This document shows positions 53,027 through 61,610 of a stretch of 64,000 nt of DNA, in pieces. The stretch covers positions 744,001-808,000 of the forward strand of contig JADJQU010000001.1 in assembly GCA_016712565.1 (NCBI GenBank). Reading direction: 5' to 3'. A program made the position numbers and the translations under genes. Origin of the DNA: Planctomycetota bacterium (GTDB lineage Bacteria; Planctomycetota; UBA1135; GCA-002686595). Each line of letters opens with the position of its first letter. Position 1 is the first letter of the stretch. The notes beneath the pieces were generated by a model, which was given only the letters and a program-made list of their open reading frames with translations, was not told where the DNA came from and did no database searches.

Positions 53027-54045
53027 GCGGCCGCGCCGAGTCCGGCGGCGGGCTCCCCGCGGCCCACGGCCCGCACCCCCTGCGCGTCGCGGCGGCCTTC
53101 GGCGCCGTGTACCTCATTTGGGGCTCCACCTACCTGGCCATCCGCGTGGCGGTGGAGGAGTTCGCTCCCTTCGTGATGGCCGCGATCCGCTTCCTGGCCG
53201 CCGGCGCGCTGCTGTACGCCTTCCTGCGACTGCGCGGAGTTCCCAGGCCCACGCTCCGGCAATGGAAGCACGCCTCCCTGGTGGGCTTCCTGCTCCTGTC
53301 GTGCTCCAACGCCGCGGTCACCTGGGCCGAGCGCAGCGTGCCCAGCGGATTGACCGCCGTGCTGTGCGCGATCCTCCCGGTGTGGATGGTGCTGCTGGAG
53401 TGGCTGCGGGACAGGACCCAGCGGCCGAGCCTCGCGGTGCTGCTCGGCGTGTTGCTGGGGATCCTCGGCGTCGTGGTGCTGATCGGCCCCGGCCTCGCCA
53501 CCACCGGGGAGAAGGTGGACCTGTTCGGCGCGGGACTGATCGTCGCCGGCTGTCTGACCTGGGCCCTGGGTTCGATCCTCTCCCGCGGCGCCAAGGCCGG
53601 CGAGAGCGCGCCGAAGTCCTCGCCCATGGCCACCGCCATGCAGATGCTCTCCGGGGGCGCGATCCTGGCCCTGGCCGCGGCGCTCAACGGCGACTGGGGG
53701 GAATTCGACCCGGCGGCGATCTCTCCCAAGGCCTGGCTGACGCTCGCCTACCTCGGCGTGTTCGGCTCGGTGATCGCCCTCTCGGCCTATGTCTGGCTGC
53801 TGCAGGTGTCGACGCCGGCGCGCGTGTCCACCTACGCCTACGTGAATCCCGTGGTGGCCGTGCTCCTGGGCTGGGCGATCCTGGGGGAGGAGCTTTCCGC
53901 CCGCACCCTGGGGGCCACGGCGATCATCGTCACCGCCGTGGTCGTGATCACCACTCAGCGCTCGCGGGCTTCCGCGGGCAAGAGCCCGACCGCGGTGCCG
54001 AGCTCGGACAAGAGAGAGCTCGCGCCCACGCCGATCAAACGGTAG
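53023..54045 (+). CDS. EamA-family (DMT) transporter
   Basis: Ten-segment inner-membrane permease of 340 residues with two EamA repeats. The first has YLIWGSTYLAIRVAVEEFAP, then MAAIRFLAAGALLYAFLRLR; the second has LGSILSRGAKAGES and AYVNPVVAVLLGWAILGEEL. The family exports metabolites, often amino acids or drugs. The overlap with the Lrp-type regulator suggests regulated amino-acid efflux. Its last 91 bp overlap the convergent SGNH-type gene, and its C-terminal 30 residues are not conserved-looking. Confidence 0.92.
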   Translation: MSGRAESGGGLPAAHGPHPLRVAAAFGAVYLIWGSTYLAIRVAVEEFAPFVMAAIRFLAAGALLYAFLRLRGVPRPTLRQWKHASLVGFLLLSCSNAAVTWAERSVPSGLTAVLCAILPVWMVLLEWLRDRTQRPSLAVLLGVLLGILGVVVLIGPGLATTGEKVDLFGAGLIVAGCLTWALGSILSRGAKAGESAPKSSPMATAMQMLSGGAILALAAALNGDWGEFDPAAISPKAWLTLAYLGVFGSVIALSAYVWLLQVSTPARVSTYAYVNPVVAVLLGWAILGEELSARTLGATAIIVTAVVVITTQRSRASAGKSPTAVPSSDKRELAPTPIKR

Positions 54046-55289
54046 CCCGCGGCGCGGCAGTGGGAGTCCTCGCGCCAGAACAGCGCCAGGGGGTCGCCGC
54101 CGGCCTTGAAGGCGGGCAGCAGGTCCAGCACGGGAAATCCGCCGCGGGCGCCGATCTCGGCGACCCGGGCGCCCCACAGGGAAAAGTCCTGGTTCTTGCC
54201 GGGGACGCGCAGTTGCTCCAGGAAGGGGATGGCGAGCACGGCGAACTTGGCGCCGCAGCGGGCCGCGGCGTCACGGGCCAGCAGCAGTTCGCGCTCGTAC
54301 AGCGCGTATTGGGACTTCGACTCCTCGTCCTGTTTCACCTGGAAGGCGCGCCGGTGGGGTGAGCCTTTCCTGCCGCGCAGGCGATCCTCGAGCCCCAGGC
54401 GCCGGATGCGGTCCAGGACCAGGGAGCGCTCGACCCACCCGGGAACGCTATACCACCGGCCGCGCTCGGCCTGGGCCGCCAGGGCGGCCTCGTCCAGCTG
54501 GCCGTCCACCAGCGCGCCGTCGCGGGCCGAGTAGAGGATCGGGAAGCGGTTCTCCAGGAGGTCGTTGGGTGTCGAGCCCGCGACCACCAGATCGGGCTCC
54601 AGGGCGGCGGCGAACTTCTCGATCCACTTGCGCTGGTGGAGGGTGCCGAAGCCGGGGAAGCCCGCGTTGAGCACCTCCACGCGACCCGGCCCGTAGAGCC
54701 GGTCGAACTCGGACTGCATCACGCCCGGATAGGTCTCGGAAGAGGCCACCTGGTCGCCCACCGTGAAGGAGTCTCCGACCACGAGCACGCGCAGGACCCC
54801 CGCGGGTTTCCGGCCGTAGTCACGGTCCGCCCGCAGTCCCTGGGCGTTGCTCCTCCAGGCCGTGCTGAACTCGCGCGTCTGGATCGTCTGGGAGAAGTTG
54901 GGCAGGTAGACGTGGCCCACGTCGGGATCGAAGGCGTGGCGTCCGGAATTGTCCAGGGGCTCGAACGCCGGATGGTCGGTGGCGCGCAGGTAGATCTCGG
55001 CGCCGCAGGCGAGCGCGATGCACGAGGCGCCCAGGGCCACGCCGAACTTGCGCAGCGTGCGGAGGCCCGGGGACCTGAGCCGGCCGTAGGAACGCCAGAG
55101 GGCCCCGTAGAAGGCCGCGTAGGTCAGGATCCCGGCCAGCCAGGGGAGCGAGTAGCGCCACAGGAACACCTCGGCGGTGCGCTCGGTCAGCAGGTAGGCG
55201 AGCGGCAGGCCGAAGACGGCCAGCGCCACGGCGCGCTCGCCTCGGTTCTCTCGCGCGGGTGGGGAACCGATCGCCGGAGCCTGGGTCAT
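53955..55289 (-). CDS. Membrane-anchored SGNH/GDSL-type hydrolase-like protein
   Basis: Protein of 444 residues. Two or three N-terminal hydrophobic segments (LALAVFGLPLAYLL-like, LAGILTYAAFYGALW, VALGASCIALACGAEIYL) precede an SGNH domain. Block I is VLVVGDSFTVGDQV with the Ser nucleophile near 172; then come NAGFPGFGTLHQ (Gly block), GSTPNDLLENRF (Asn block) and DSHCRAAGYRLIG with the Asp-x-x-His-like end. Such proteins often O-acylate or deacylate polysaccharides. It overlaps the EamA gene by 91 bp tail to tail. Confidence 0.8.
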   Translation of the reverse strand: MTQAPAIGSPPARENRGERAVALAVFGLPLAYLLTERTAEVFLWRYSLPWLAGILTYAAFYGALWRSYGRLRSPGLRTLRKFGVALGASCIALACGAEIYLRATDHPAFEPLDNSGRHAFDPDVGHVYLPNFSQTIQTREFSTAWRSNAQGLRADRDYGRKPAGVLRVLVVGDSFTVGDQVASSETYPGVMQSEFDRLYGPGRVEVLNAGFPGFGTLHQRKWIEKFAAALEPDLVVAGSTPNDLLENRFPILYSARDGALVDGQLDEAALAAQAERGRWYSVPGWVERSLVLDRIRRLGLEDRLRGRKGSPHRRAFQVKQDEESKSQYALYERELLLARDAAARCGAKFAVLAIPFLEQLRVPGKNQDFSLWGARVAEIGARGGFPVLDLLPAFKAGGDPLALFWREDSHCRAAGYRLIGVGASSLLSELGTAVGLLPAEARER

Positions 55290-55310
55290 TTCGTGGACGT
55301 GGGGGGGCGG

Positions 55311-56969
55311 CTAGTCCACGCCGGAGATCGCCAGCGCGATCGTCTCGGGCGTGAAGCTCGCCGCATCGTACATGCGTGTGAAGCGCTGCGCCTCCGGGGT
55401 GTTGGAGCCGCGCACGCCGTCCACCCAGGCGGGCGGCATGGGCTGGTAGCGCAGCCAGGCCACGATGGTGAGGCGGCCCGCGGCCTCCGCGGGCAGCCTG
55501 ACGCGGTAGCGGACCCGGTCGCCGCCCGCCGTGAAGTTGGGATCGCCCAGGACTCCCAGGGGCGCCGTCGCCTCCGCGTCGGGACCGTCGGCGCGCCAGC
55601 CGCGCGGCAGGAGGCGCGTGTCCTTGCCGCGGGCGGCCATGGCGGCCAGGGAGGTGGTCCGCCCGCCCTCGGCGTCCAGGGCCACCATCTCGTAAACCAC
55701 CACCTGGCCCTCCTGCTCGACCACGTCGGTGTGGGGGATGGCGAACTCGTCCGCGATGCCCTGAAGTCTGCCCTGGGCGTCGAAGGCGCCCGAACGGAAG
55801 AGCACGCGGCCCGCGCCGCGCACCTCCACCTGGAGCCAGGCCCGGCGGGCGGGGTAGCCGCTGGGCAGCTTGTGTCCGGTCAGGTTCTCCACCGCCAGTT
55901 CGAATTCCAGGCTCTCCTGCCCACGCACCTTGTTCTCGATGGACAGGCGCGCCGCGGAGAAGGCCAACTGGGCCCGCGCGGCGGCGGCGGCGCGCCGCAG
56001 GGAGCCCTCGTCGGCCTGGACGCCCAGCTCCGCGCGATTCATGCGCAGGAGGTCCAAGAGCCAGGCGTTGCCGCCCGTGAACAGGTGCCCGCGCACGCCG
56101 TCGCGGATCGCGATGTTGAAATCATCCCCGGTGGGCATGCGCGCGATCTTCATCGTGCCCATGTCGGGCATGTGGCAGGCCTGGCAGGTGCGCGAGTGCT
56201 CGCTGGCACCCGCCTCGTCCGAGAATTCGCTGTTTCTCCACTCCAGGTAGGTGGCCTGCTCCAGGAACGGCTCGGCGCCGGCGGCGTGGGACGTGTGCAG
56301 CGTGTGGCAGGCGCCGCACAGGGCCGAGCGCGAGAGGTGCGGTCCCTCGGTGGGCGTGTAGCCCGTGTTCATGCGCATGGGCCCCGGAGTCGGGTGCGGG
56401 TAGGGGCCGAAGATGCGCCGGTCCTCGACGATCGTGACCCGGCCGCTGAAGCTCTCCTCCGTGCCGAGCCCGTCGGGCTGGATGCGGTGGCACACCGTGC
56501 ACGACACACCGTCGAGGGCCAGGGGATCGGAGGCGAGCTGCTCCATGGGCGGCAGGGGCTCGCCGGAGAGCCGCGCCGCGTGGGAGACCATCGGCGCATG
56601 GCAGGTGAGGCACAGACTCTCGATCTGTGCCTTGTCGTCGGGCCGGGCCTCGATCTCCCGCGCCATTTGCGCGCGCCAGTAGGGATCGCGGAAGGAGTTG
56701 GCCATGGCGGTGGCCTGCCACAGGCCGTGGGGCGAGGCGTCATCGCCCAGGGCGGTCGTCAGCGCGTTGGCCGTGGGGCTCCTGCTGTGGCAACGCGCGC
56801 ACAGGAGGGCGGTGAGGAAACCCCCGTCCGGCCGAACCGCGGCAGGTGCCGCGGCGGGCAGGGCTCCGGACGCTCCGCAGCCGGCGAACACCGTCGGGAG
56901 CAGCGCGGCGAGCAGTCCAAGGCGGAAACCCAGGCCCGTGGGCGGGCGGCGTGGTTCGAAGCGGTCCAT
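55311..56969 (-). CDS. Pentahaem c-type cytochrome lipoprotein
   Basis: Exported lipoprotein of 552 residues: signal peptide with lipobox LLPTVFAGC and Cys at 31. Five CxxCH haem-binding motifs follow (CARCH at 57-61, CLTCH, CTVCH, CGACH, CQACH), all in the first half. The second half (about 290-552) is beta-rich, with LTGHKLPSGYPARRAWLQVE resembling domains found in multihaem cytochromes. Periplasmic electron transfer is likely; the partner is unknown. The ATG at 56969 is chosen over upstream ATG 57005 because it places the signal peptide correctly. Confidence 0.88.
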   Translation of the reverse strand: MDRFEPRRPPTGLGFRLGLLAALLPTVFAGCGASGALPAAAPAAVRPDGGFLTALLCARCHSRSPTANALTTALGDDASPHGLWQATAMANSFRDPYWRAQMAREIEARPDDKAQIESLCLTCHAPMVSHAARLSGEPLPPMEQLASDPLALDGVSCTVCHRIQPDGLGTEESFSGRVTIVEDRRIFGPYPHPTPGPMRMNTGYTPTEGPHLSRSALCGACHTLHTSHAAGAEPFLEQATYLEWRNSEFSDEAGASEHSRTCQACHMPDMGTMKIARMPTGDDFNIAIRDGVRGHLFTGGNAWLLDLLRMNRAELGVQADEGSLRRAAAAARAQLAFSAARLSIENKVRGQESLEFELAVENLTGHKLPSGYPARRAWLQVEVRGAGRVLFRSGAFDAQGRLQGIADEFAIPHTDVVEQEGQVVVYEMVALDAEGGRTTSLAAMAARGKDTRLLPRGWRADGPDAEATAPLGVLGDPNFTAGGDRVRYRVRLPAEAAGRLTIVAWLRYQPMPPAWVDGVRGSNTPEAQRFTRMYDAASFTPETIALAISGVD

Positions 56970-57073
56970 CGACGCACCGTAGCCCGACCGGACCCGGCGC
57001 GGCAATGCGCATCAGGACCCAGGCCGACCGGGAACGGGGTGGGGCCCGTGGGGAACACGGGGGGCCTACGGGG

Positions 57074-57095
57074 CCGGCCGTGGATCCCCGGCCGG
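57074..57095 (-). terminator. GC hairpin after the M1 peptidase gene
   Basis: A 7-bp stem (CCGGCCG / CGGCCGG) with an 8-nt loop lies 10 bp beyond the peptidase stop on the minus strand. No T tract follows, so termination is uncertain. Confidence 0.3.
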
Positions 57096-57104
57096 GCGCG
57101 GAGC

Positions 57105-59612
57105 TCAGCCCCCGCCCGCGCCCTCGGGCGATCCGGAAGTCGATCCGGCGCCCTGCTGGGGTGCGCCGGCTTCGACGGGCCGCTCGGCCTTCGCGGGCGG
57201 GTCCTCCTTGGCCTTCTCGTCCGCCGCCTTCTTCTCGCGCTCCGCGGCCTCGCGCATCGGGTTGGGGCCCCCGCGGCCCGCGCCTCCACGGCCGCCGGGG
57301 CCACCGGGGCCGCCGCGGCCGCCCCCGGCACCCCCGCCGGCCTCCAGCTTGAGCCGGGTTTCGTCGAGCTTGGGCGGCCAGACGTTGTCCGAGAGCTCCA
57401 CGTCGGCCGTTTCCAGGTGCGGGTCCAGCACGAAGCTCTTCACCGGCTGGGTGGCCATCACGATGCGCGTCATCTTGGTGATGCCGCGGCGCCAGACTTC
57501 CGCCGGCACGCGCAGCTCCTCGCGGGTGCCGTCCTCGTACTGCGCTTCGAGCACGACCGGCGAGGGCAGGCCGCCCTTGTTCTCCACGTCCACGACGTAG
57601 AAGCGCAGCTTGGATTGGAGCAGCTCCTTGTCCTCGGCCTTGAGGCCCTCGACGAGCTTCGCGTAGGCCTCGATGTCCGCTTCGGTGACGTCCAGGTCGT
57701 CGAAGGTGTTGTAGAAGTCCGCGAGCTCCGGGAAGGCGTCGATGCGCTTGGGCAGGGGCGCGTTGCGCAAGGTCGAGAGCGAAACGGGCTTGGAATCGCG
57801 GGTTTCGCGCTGCAGTTCCTTCTCCACGTTCGGATCGCGCGTGTCGAGCGTGTAGAGCCGGATCTTGGACAGCGACAGGTCGCACTTCTCGATGCCGTAG
57901 AACCAGCCGCGCCAGAACCAGTCCAGGTCCACGGCCGAGGCGTCCTCCATGGTGCGGAAGAAGTCCGCGGGCTCGGGGCGCTTGAACATCCAGCGCTGGG
58001 CGTAGGTCTTGAAGGCGAAGTCGAACAGCTCGCGGCCCATGACCGTCTCGCGCAGCACGTTGAGCGCCGTCGCCGGCTTGGCGTAGGCGTTGCTGCCCAG
58101 GTTCACCACCGAGTCGGCGCTGGTCATGATCGGCACCAGATCCGTGCCGCCCATGTAGCCCGTGATGTTGCGCGGCTCGCCGCGGGAGGAGGGGTACTCG
58201 TCCTCCCAGCGCTGTTCCGCAAGGTATTGCAGGAACGTGTTGATGCCCTCGTCCATCCAGGCCCACTGGCGCTCGTCGGAATTGACGATCATGGGGAAGA
58301 AGTTGTGGCCCACCTCGTGGATCACCACCGAGATCAAGCCGTACTTCGTGCCCTTGGAGTAGGTGCCGTCCTTCTCCGGCCGCGGGCCGTTGAAGCAGAT
58401 CATCGGGTATTCCATGCCGCCCACGGGCCCGTTGACCGAGATCGCCGTGGGGTAGGGATAGTCGAAGGTGTGCTCCGAGTAGACGTCGAGCGTGTGGCAA
58501 ATGGCCTGGGTCGAGTACTTGCTCCACAGGGGCTCGGCCTCCTTGGGATAGAAGCTCATGGCGTCCACGCGCCGGCCTCCGATCTCGTGGCCGGCGCAGT
58601 CCCAGATGAACTTGCGCGAGCTGGCCCAGGCGAAGTCGCGCACGTTGTCGGCGGCGAAGCGCCAGGTCTTCGTGCCCTCGGAACGCTGACCCTCGTTCTC
58701 CTTGGCCTCTTCGGGCGTGATCACGAACTTGGGCGTGGCCGAGGCCCGCGCCTCGTCCCAGCGCGCGCGCTGTTCGGGGCTGAGCACCTCCTCGGCGTTC
58801 TGGAGCACGCCGCTGGCCGCCACCACGTGGTCCTCGGGCACGGTGATGGCGACGCGGTAGTCGCCGAACTCCAGGGTGAATTCGCCGCTGCCCAGGTACT
58901 GCTTGTGCTGCCAGCCGTTGACGTCGGTGTAGGCCGCCAGGCGCGGGAACCACTGGGCCATTTCGAAGATGCAGTTCTTCTGCGCGTCCTCGAACACCTC
59001 GTAGCCGGTGCGGCCCCCGATCTCGCGCGCGTTGTTGATCCTGTAGTTCCAGTCGATCGCCAGGTGGAAGTTGTCGCCGGGATGGAGCGGCGCGGGCAGG
59101 TCCACGCGCATCATCGTGCCCACGACCGTGTGGGGAAGGTCGCCGCCGGAAGCGTCGCGCACGGCGGTGATGCGCGCGCTGCCGTCGAACTCCTTGCGCC
59201 GCAGCATGCGCCGGATCGATTCGAACGACGAGTTGTCGAGGGAGCTCGCGCTGGAGGTCACCACCGAGTGGGAGTCCGGCGCGAACAGGTTCATGTCGAG
59301 CTGCACCCACAGGTAGCTCAGCACGTCGGGGGACCGATTCCAGTAGCGGATCACCTCGGCGCCCTCGAGCGACCGCGCGGATTCATCGAGCTTGACCTCG
59401 ATCGAATAGTCCACCTTCTGTTGCCAGTAGCGGCTGCCGGGCGCTCCGGACGCGGTTCGCTGCTCGTTGGGCGTCGGCAGGATCTCCTCCAACTGTCGGA
59501 ACTTGTCCGCCTTGGTGGGGGACGTGCCCGCGCCGTCCTGGCGCGCGAGGGCGAATCCGAAGCCGAGCAACGCAACGTACGCGACGGACAGGGCGAGGGG
59601 GGCGCGGCGCAT
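57105..59612 (-). CDS. M1-family metallopeptidase with Gly/Ala/Glu-rich tail
   Basis: Exported zinc aminopeptidase-type protein of 835 residues with a signal peptide (APLALSVAYVALLGFGFALA). The exopeptidase motif VGGMEYPM (near 394) replaces GAMEN. The zinc site HEVGHNFFP near 431 and the downstream Glu in WAWMDEGINTF give HExxH-x18-E. The catalytic machinery therefore looks complete. The last 75 residues are low-complexity, Gly-rich then Ala/Glu/Lys-rich, and may be a linker or cell-wall segment. The ATG at 59612 fits the signal peptide better than upstream ATG 59672. Confidence 0.92.
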   Translation of the reverse strand: MRRAPLALSVAYVALLGFGFALARQDGAGTSPTKADKFRQLEEILPTPNEQRTASGAPGSRYWQQKVDYSIEVKLDESARSLEGAEVIRYWNRSPDVLSYLWVQLDMNLFAPDSHSVVTSSASSLDNSSFESIRRMLRRKEFDGSARITAVRDASGGDLPHTVVGTMMRVDLPAPLHPGDNFHLAIDWNYRINNAREIGGRTGYEVFEDAQKNCIFEMAQWFPRLAAYTDVNGWQHKQYLGSGEFTLEFGDYRVAITVPEDHVVAASGVLQNAEEVLSPEQRARWDEARASATPKFVITPEEAKENEGQRSEGTKTWRFAADNVRDFAWASSRKFIWDCAGHEIGGRRVDAMSFYPKEAEPLWSKYSTQAICHTLDVYSEHTFDYPYPTAISVNGPVGGMEYPMICFNGPRPEKDGTYSKGTKYGLISVVIHEVGHNFFPMIVNSDERQWAWMDEGINTFLQYLAEQRWEDEYPSSRGEPRNITGYMGGTDLVPIMTSADSVVNLGSNAYAKPATALNVLRETVMGRELFDFAFKTYAQRWMFKRPEPADFFRTMEDASAVDLDWFWRGWFYGIEKCDLSLSKIRLYTLDTRDPNVEKELQRETRDSKPVSLSTLRNAPLPKRIDAFPELADFYNTFDDLDVTEADIEAYAKLVEGLKAEDKELLQSKLRFYVVDVENKGGLPSPVVLEAQYEDGTREELRVPAEVWRRGITKMTRIVMATQPVKSFVLDPHLETADVELSDNVWPPKLDETRLKLEAGGGAGGGRGGPGGPGGRGGAGRGGPNPMREAAEREKKAADEKAKEDPPAKAERPVEAGAPQQGAGSTSGSPEGAGGG

Positions 59613-59786
59613 GGCGATCGACTCCCCCGGTTCGCGGAGGAGCTCAGTGGGACGAGGGTTGGAGCCTAGCACGGGCCGCGGGACCCGAGCGGTGCTTACC
59701 CAAGACCTACTCCTGCCGCGGTCAGAGGGGGGCCGGGGGGCCGGGGGAGGACCCTCACCCCAGGCAGGGGCCCCGCGGCCTCCGCC

Positions 59787-60887
59787 TCACTCCACGAACA
59801 GGGAGCCCGCCTCCAGCGTGCCGCCGACGCGCGTGCGCGCCCGCACCTGTTCGAGCTCCTGCCACAGGAGCCGATTCTCGTAGCTCTGCTCGACCCTTTC
59901 CCACAGGGAAGCGGTGCAGGCCTTGTAGACCGTGATTTCGAGCACCAGCTCGCTCACGCCCGCCGCGGGCGTGGTGAGACCGCGACGCAGGGAGGAGCGC
60001 GGCTCCAGGGCGGCCATGGCTCCCAGTCCACGCTCCTCGGCGCCCGTGGCGGTCCACGGGGCCGGTCCCACGGGCAGGGGCGCGCGGGAGGTCCCGCCGC
60101 CGGAGAGGAGCGGCGGCACGAACTCCAGCAACGCCACATCGATGGACCAGCCGTTGGAGTGAACCTGAAAGTCCAGGTCGGCGCCCGGCGGCAGGGGGAG
60201 CGGCACCACGAAGCGGTGGGGCCTTCCGTCCGCGGGCACTTCCACGGCGGCCCGGGCCTCGCCGCAGACGAGGTCCAGCGCCGCGATGACGTGGGCCTCC
60301 AGGTAGGCGCTCCACAGGGGAGGCACTTCGGCGAAGCGGCTCCCGTCGTAGGCCAGGGCGATGCGCTCCTCGACGCTGGGCAGATGGGTGGGGTGGATCG
60401 CGAGCAGCAGGTCGAGCGCCTGGCGCGCCAGGTCGCCCTCTCCGAAGGCCCGCGCCGTCTCGGCCTCCACGCGGTGGTTCTTCCAATTGCGCGGATCGAA
60501 GCTCACCAGCCGGGCCGCGGCCTCCAGCGCGCGGCCCTTGCGGTCCTCGCGCGTCCAGGCGCCGACGAGCAGCGAAAGCAGTCGCTCGCGCTCGCGGTCG
60601 AGCCGGTGCTTGACGTTGCGCGCCGGGAATTCCGCGTCCAGCCGCTCCAGCCGCAGGGCCGCCTCGCGGAACTCCCCCCGTTCCATCAGGGCCTGGCACT
60701 CGTCGATGCGCGCGATCCAGCGGGATTCCAGGCCGTCCACGACGCGTTCGGCTCCGCGCAGGCCGATGCCCCAGCCGAAGAGCACCGCGAACAGCAGCAG
60801 GACTCCCAGGCACCAGGCGACGACCAGCCCGCGTTCGTGTTCGCGCACGAACCGCCGCGCCGCCAGCGCAAGTCCCGTCTCGCGCAT
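59787..60887 (-). CDS. Membrane protein with TPR-like region, unknown function
   Basis: Protein of 366 residues: one N-terminal membrane segment (LVVAWCLGVLLLFAVLFGWG), then helical pairs like TPRs (ECQALMERGEFREAALRLER, then LVSFDPRNWKNHRVEAETAR) to about 190. A beta-rich C-terminal domain includes HRFVVPLPLPPGADLDFQVH. No catalytic motif is recognised. The start shares one base with the DUF4956 stop (TGATG), so the two are coupled. The context is the VTC/DUF4956 group. Confidence 0.78.
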   Translation of the reverse strand: MRETGLALAARRFVREHERGLVVAWCLGVLLLFAVLFGWGIGLRGAERVVDGLESRWIARIDECQALMERGEFREAALRLERLDAEFPARNVKHRLDRERERLLSLLVGAWTREDRKGRALEAAARLVSFDPRNWKNHRVEAETARAFGEGDLARQALDLLLAIHPTHLPSVEERIALAYDGSRFAEVPPLWSAYLEAHVIAALDLVCGEARAAVEVPADGRPHRFVVPLPLPPGADLDFQVHSNGWSIDVALLEFVPPLLSGGGTSRAPLPVGPAPWTATGAEERGLGAMAALEPRSSLRRGLTTPAAGVSELVLEITVYKACTASLWERVEQSYENRLLWQELEQVRARTRVGGTLEAGSLFVE

Positions 60888-61573
60888 CAGATGTTGACGT
60901 TCTGCTGTCCGAGCATCAGCGCCACCTTCCCGCCGCCGGCGGCCTTGCGCAGCTCCTCCAAGAGCAGGCCCTCCTGGATCCCCGTCTTGGCGTGGATGGA
61001 GTAGACCAGTTCGAGCTTCGTGCCCCCTTGGATCGACTCCATGGACAAGAGCGAGTGCTCGGTCGTGAACTTGTAGAAGGCCTCGGCGAACAGCCGCGCG
61101 TGGTCGCTGCCCTCGGGCACCTGGACCTTGAACAGCATCTCGGAGGTGGGCATGGCGCCGATCTGGGCCTTGTGCAGGAAGAACACCATCGGAATCGCGA
61201 ACAGCGTGAAGCCGATGCCGATCCACCAGTAGCCCGTGCCGCAGGCCATGCCCACGGCCATGGTCATGAACAGGAAGGCCACATCGCGCGGGTCCTTGAT
61301 CGCGGTGCGGAAGCGGATGATCGAAAGCGCTCCCACCAGGCTGAAGGCGCGCGCGATGTTGCTGCCGATGATCATCATGATCACCGTGACCGTGACGGCC
61401 ATCAGGATCATCGAGTGCACGAAGGAGACGGAATAGGACAGCCCGCGGTGGGTCTGGCGGTAGACGAAGGCCAGGATCAGCGAGCAGAACAGGCTGACGC
61501 ACAGGGCGATCAGCATCCGCCAGGGGTTGTCGACCAAGGCGCCGCCGGCGGGTTCGGAGAAGATCTGGTCCAC
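60887..61573 (-). CDS. DUF4956 membrane protein
   Basis: Protein of 228 residues with four hydrophobic segments in the first 130: LIALCVSLFCSLILAFVYRQ, SMILMAVTVTVIMMIIGSNI, VGMACGTGYWWIGIGFTLFA. The family signature ARAFSLVGALSIIRFRTAIK, then DPRDVAFLFM, is unmistakable. The C-terminal 80 residues are soluble. The start is most likely the GTG at 61573; the next ATG is the Met of RMLIAL. The family often sits beside VTC-domain and CotH proteins, as here, and may provide a membrane channel or scaffold; its function is not established. Confidence 0.9.
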   Translation of the reverse strand: MDQIFSEPAGGALVDNPWRMLIALCVSLFCSLILAFVYRQTHRGLSYSVSFVHSMILMAVTVTVIMMIIGSNIARAFSLVGALSIIRFRTAIKDPRDVAFLFMTMAVGMACGTGYWWIGIGFTLFAIPMVFFLHKAQIGAMPTSEMLFKVQVPEGSDHARLFAEAFYKFTTEHSLLSMESIQGGTKLELVYSIHAKTGIQEGLLLEELRKAAGGGKVALMLGQQNVNI

Positions 61574-61610
61574 GGGAGGGTTGGGGCTGGGGGGGGGTGG
61601 AAGGCGCGGT

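Noticed and set aside
54636..59669. A very long open frame (over 1600 codons) on the plus strand opposite the SGNH, cytochrome and peptidase genes
   Set aside because: It is antisense to three genes with clear families; its translation is His/Gln/Arg/Ala-rich without motifs, typical of GC-rich shadow frames.
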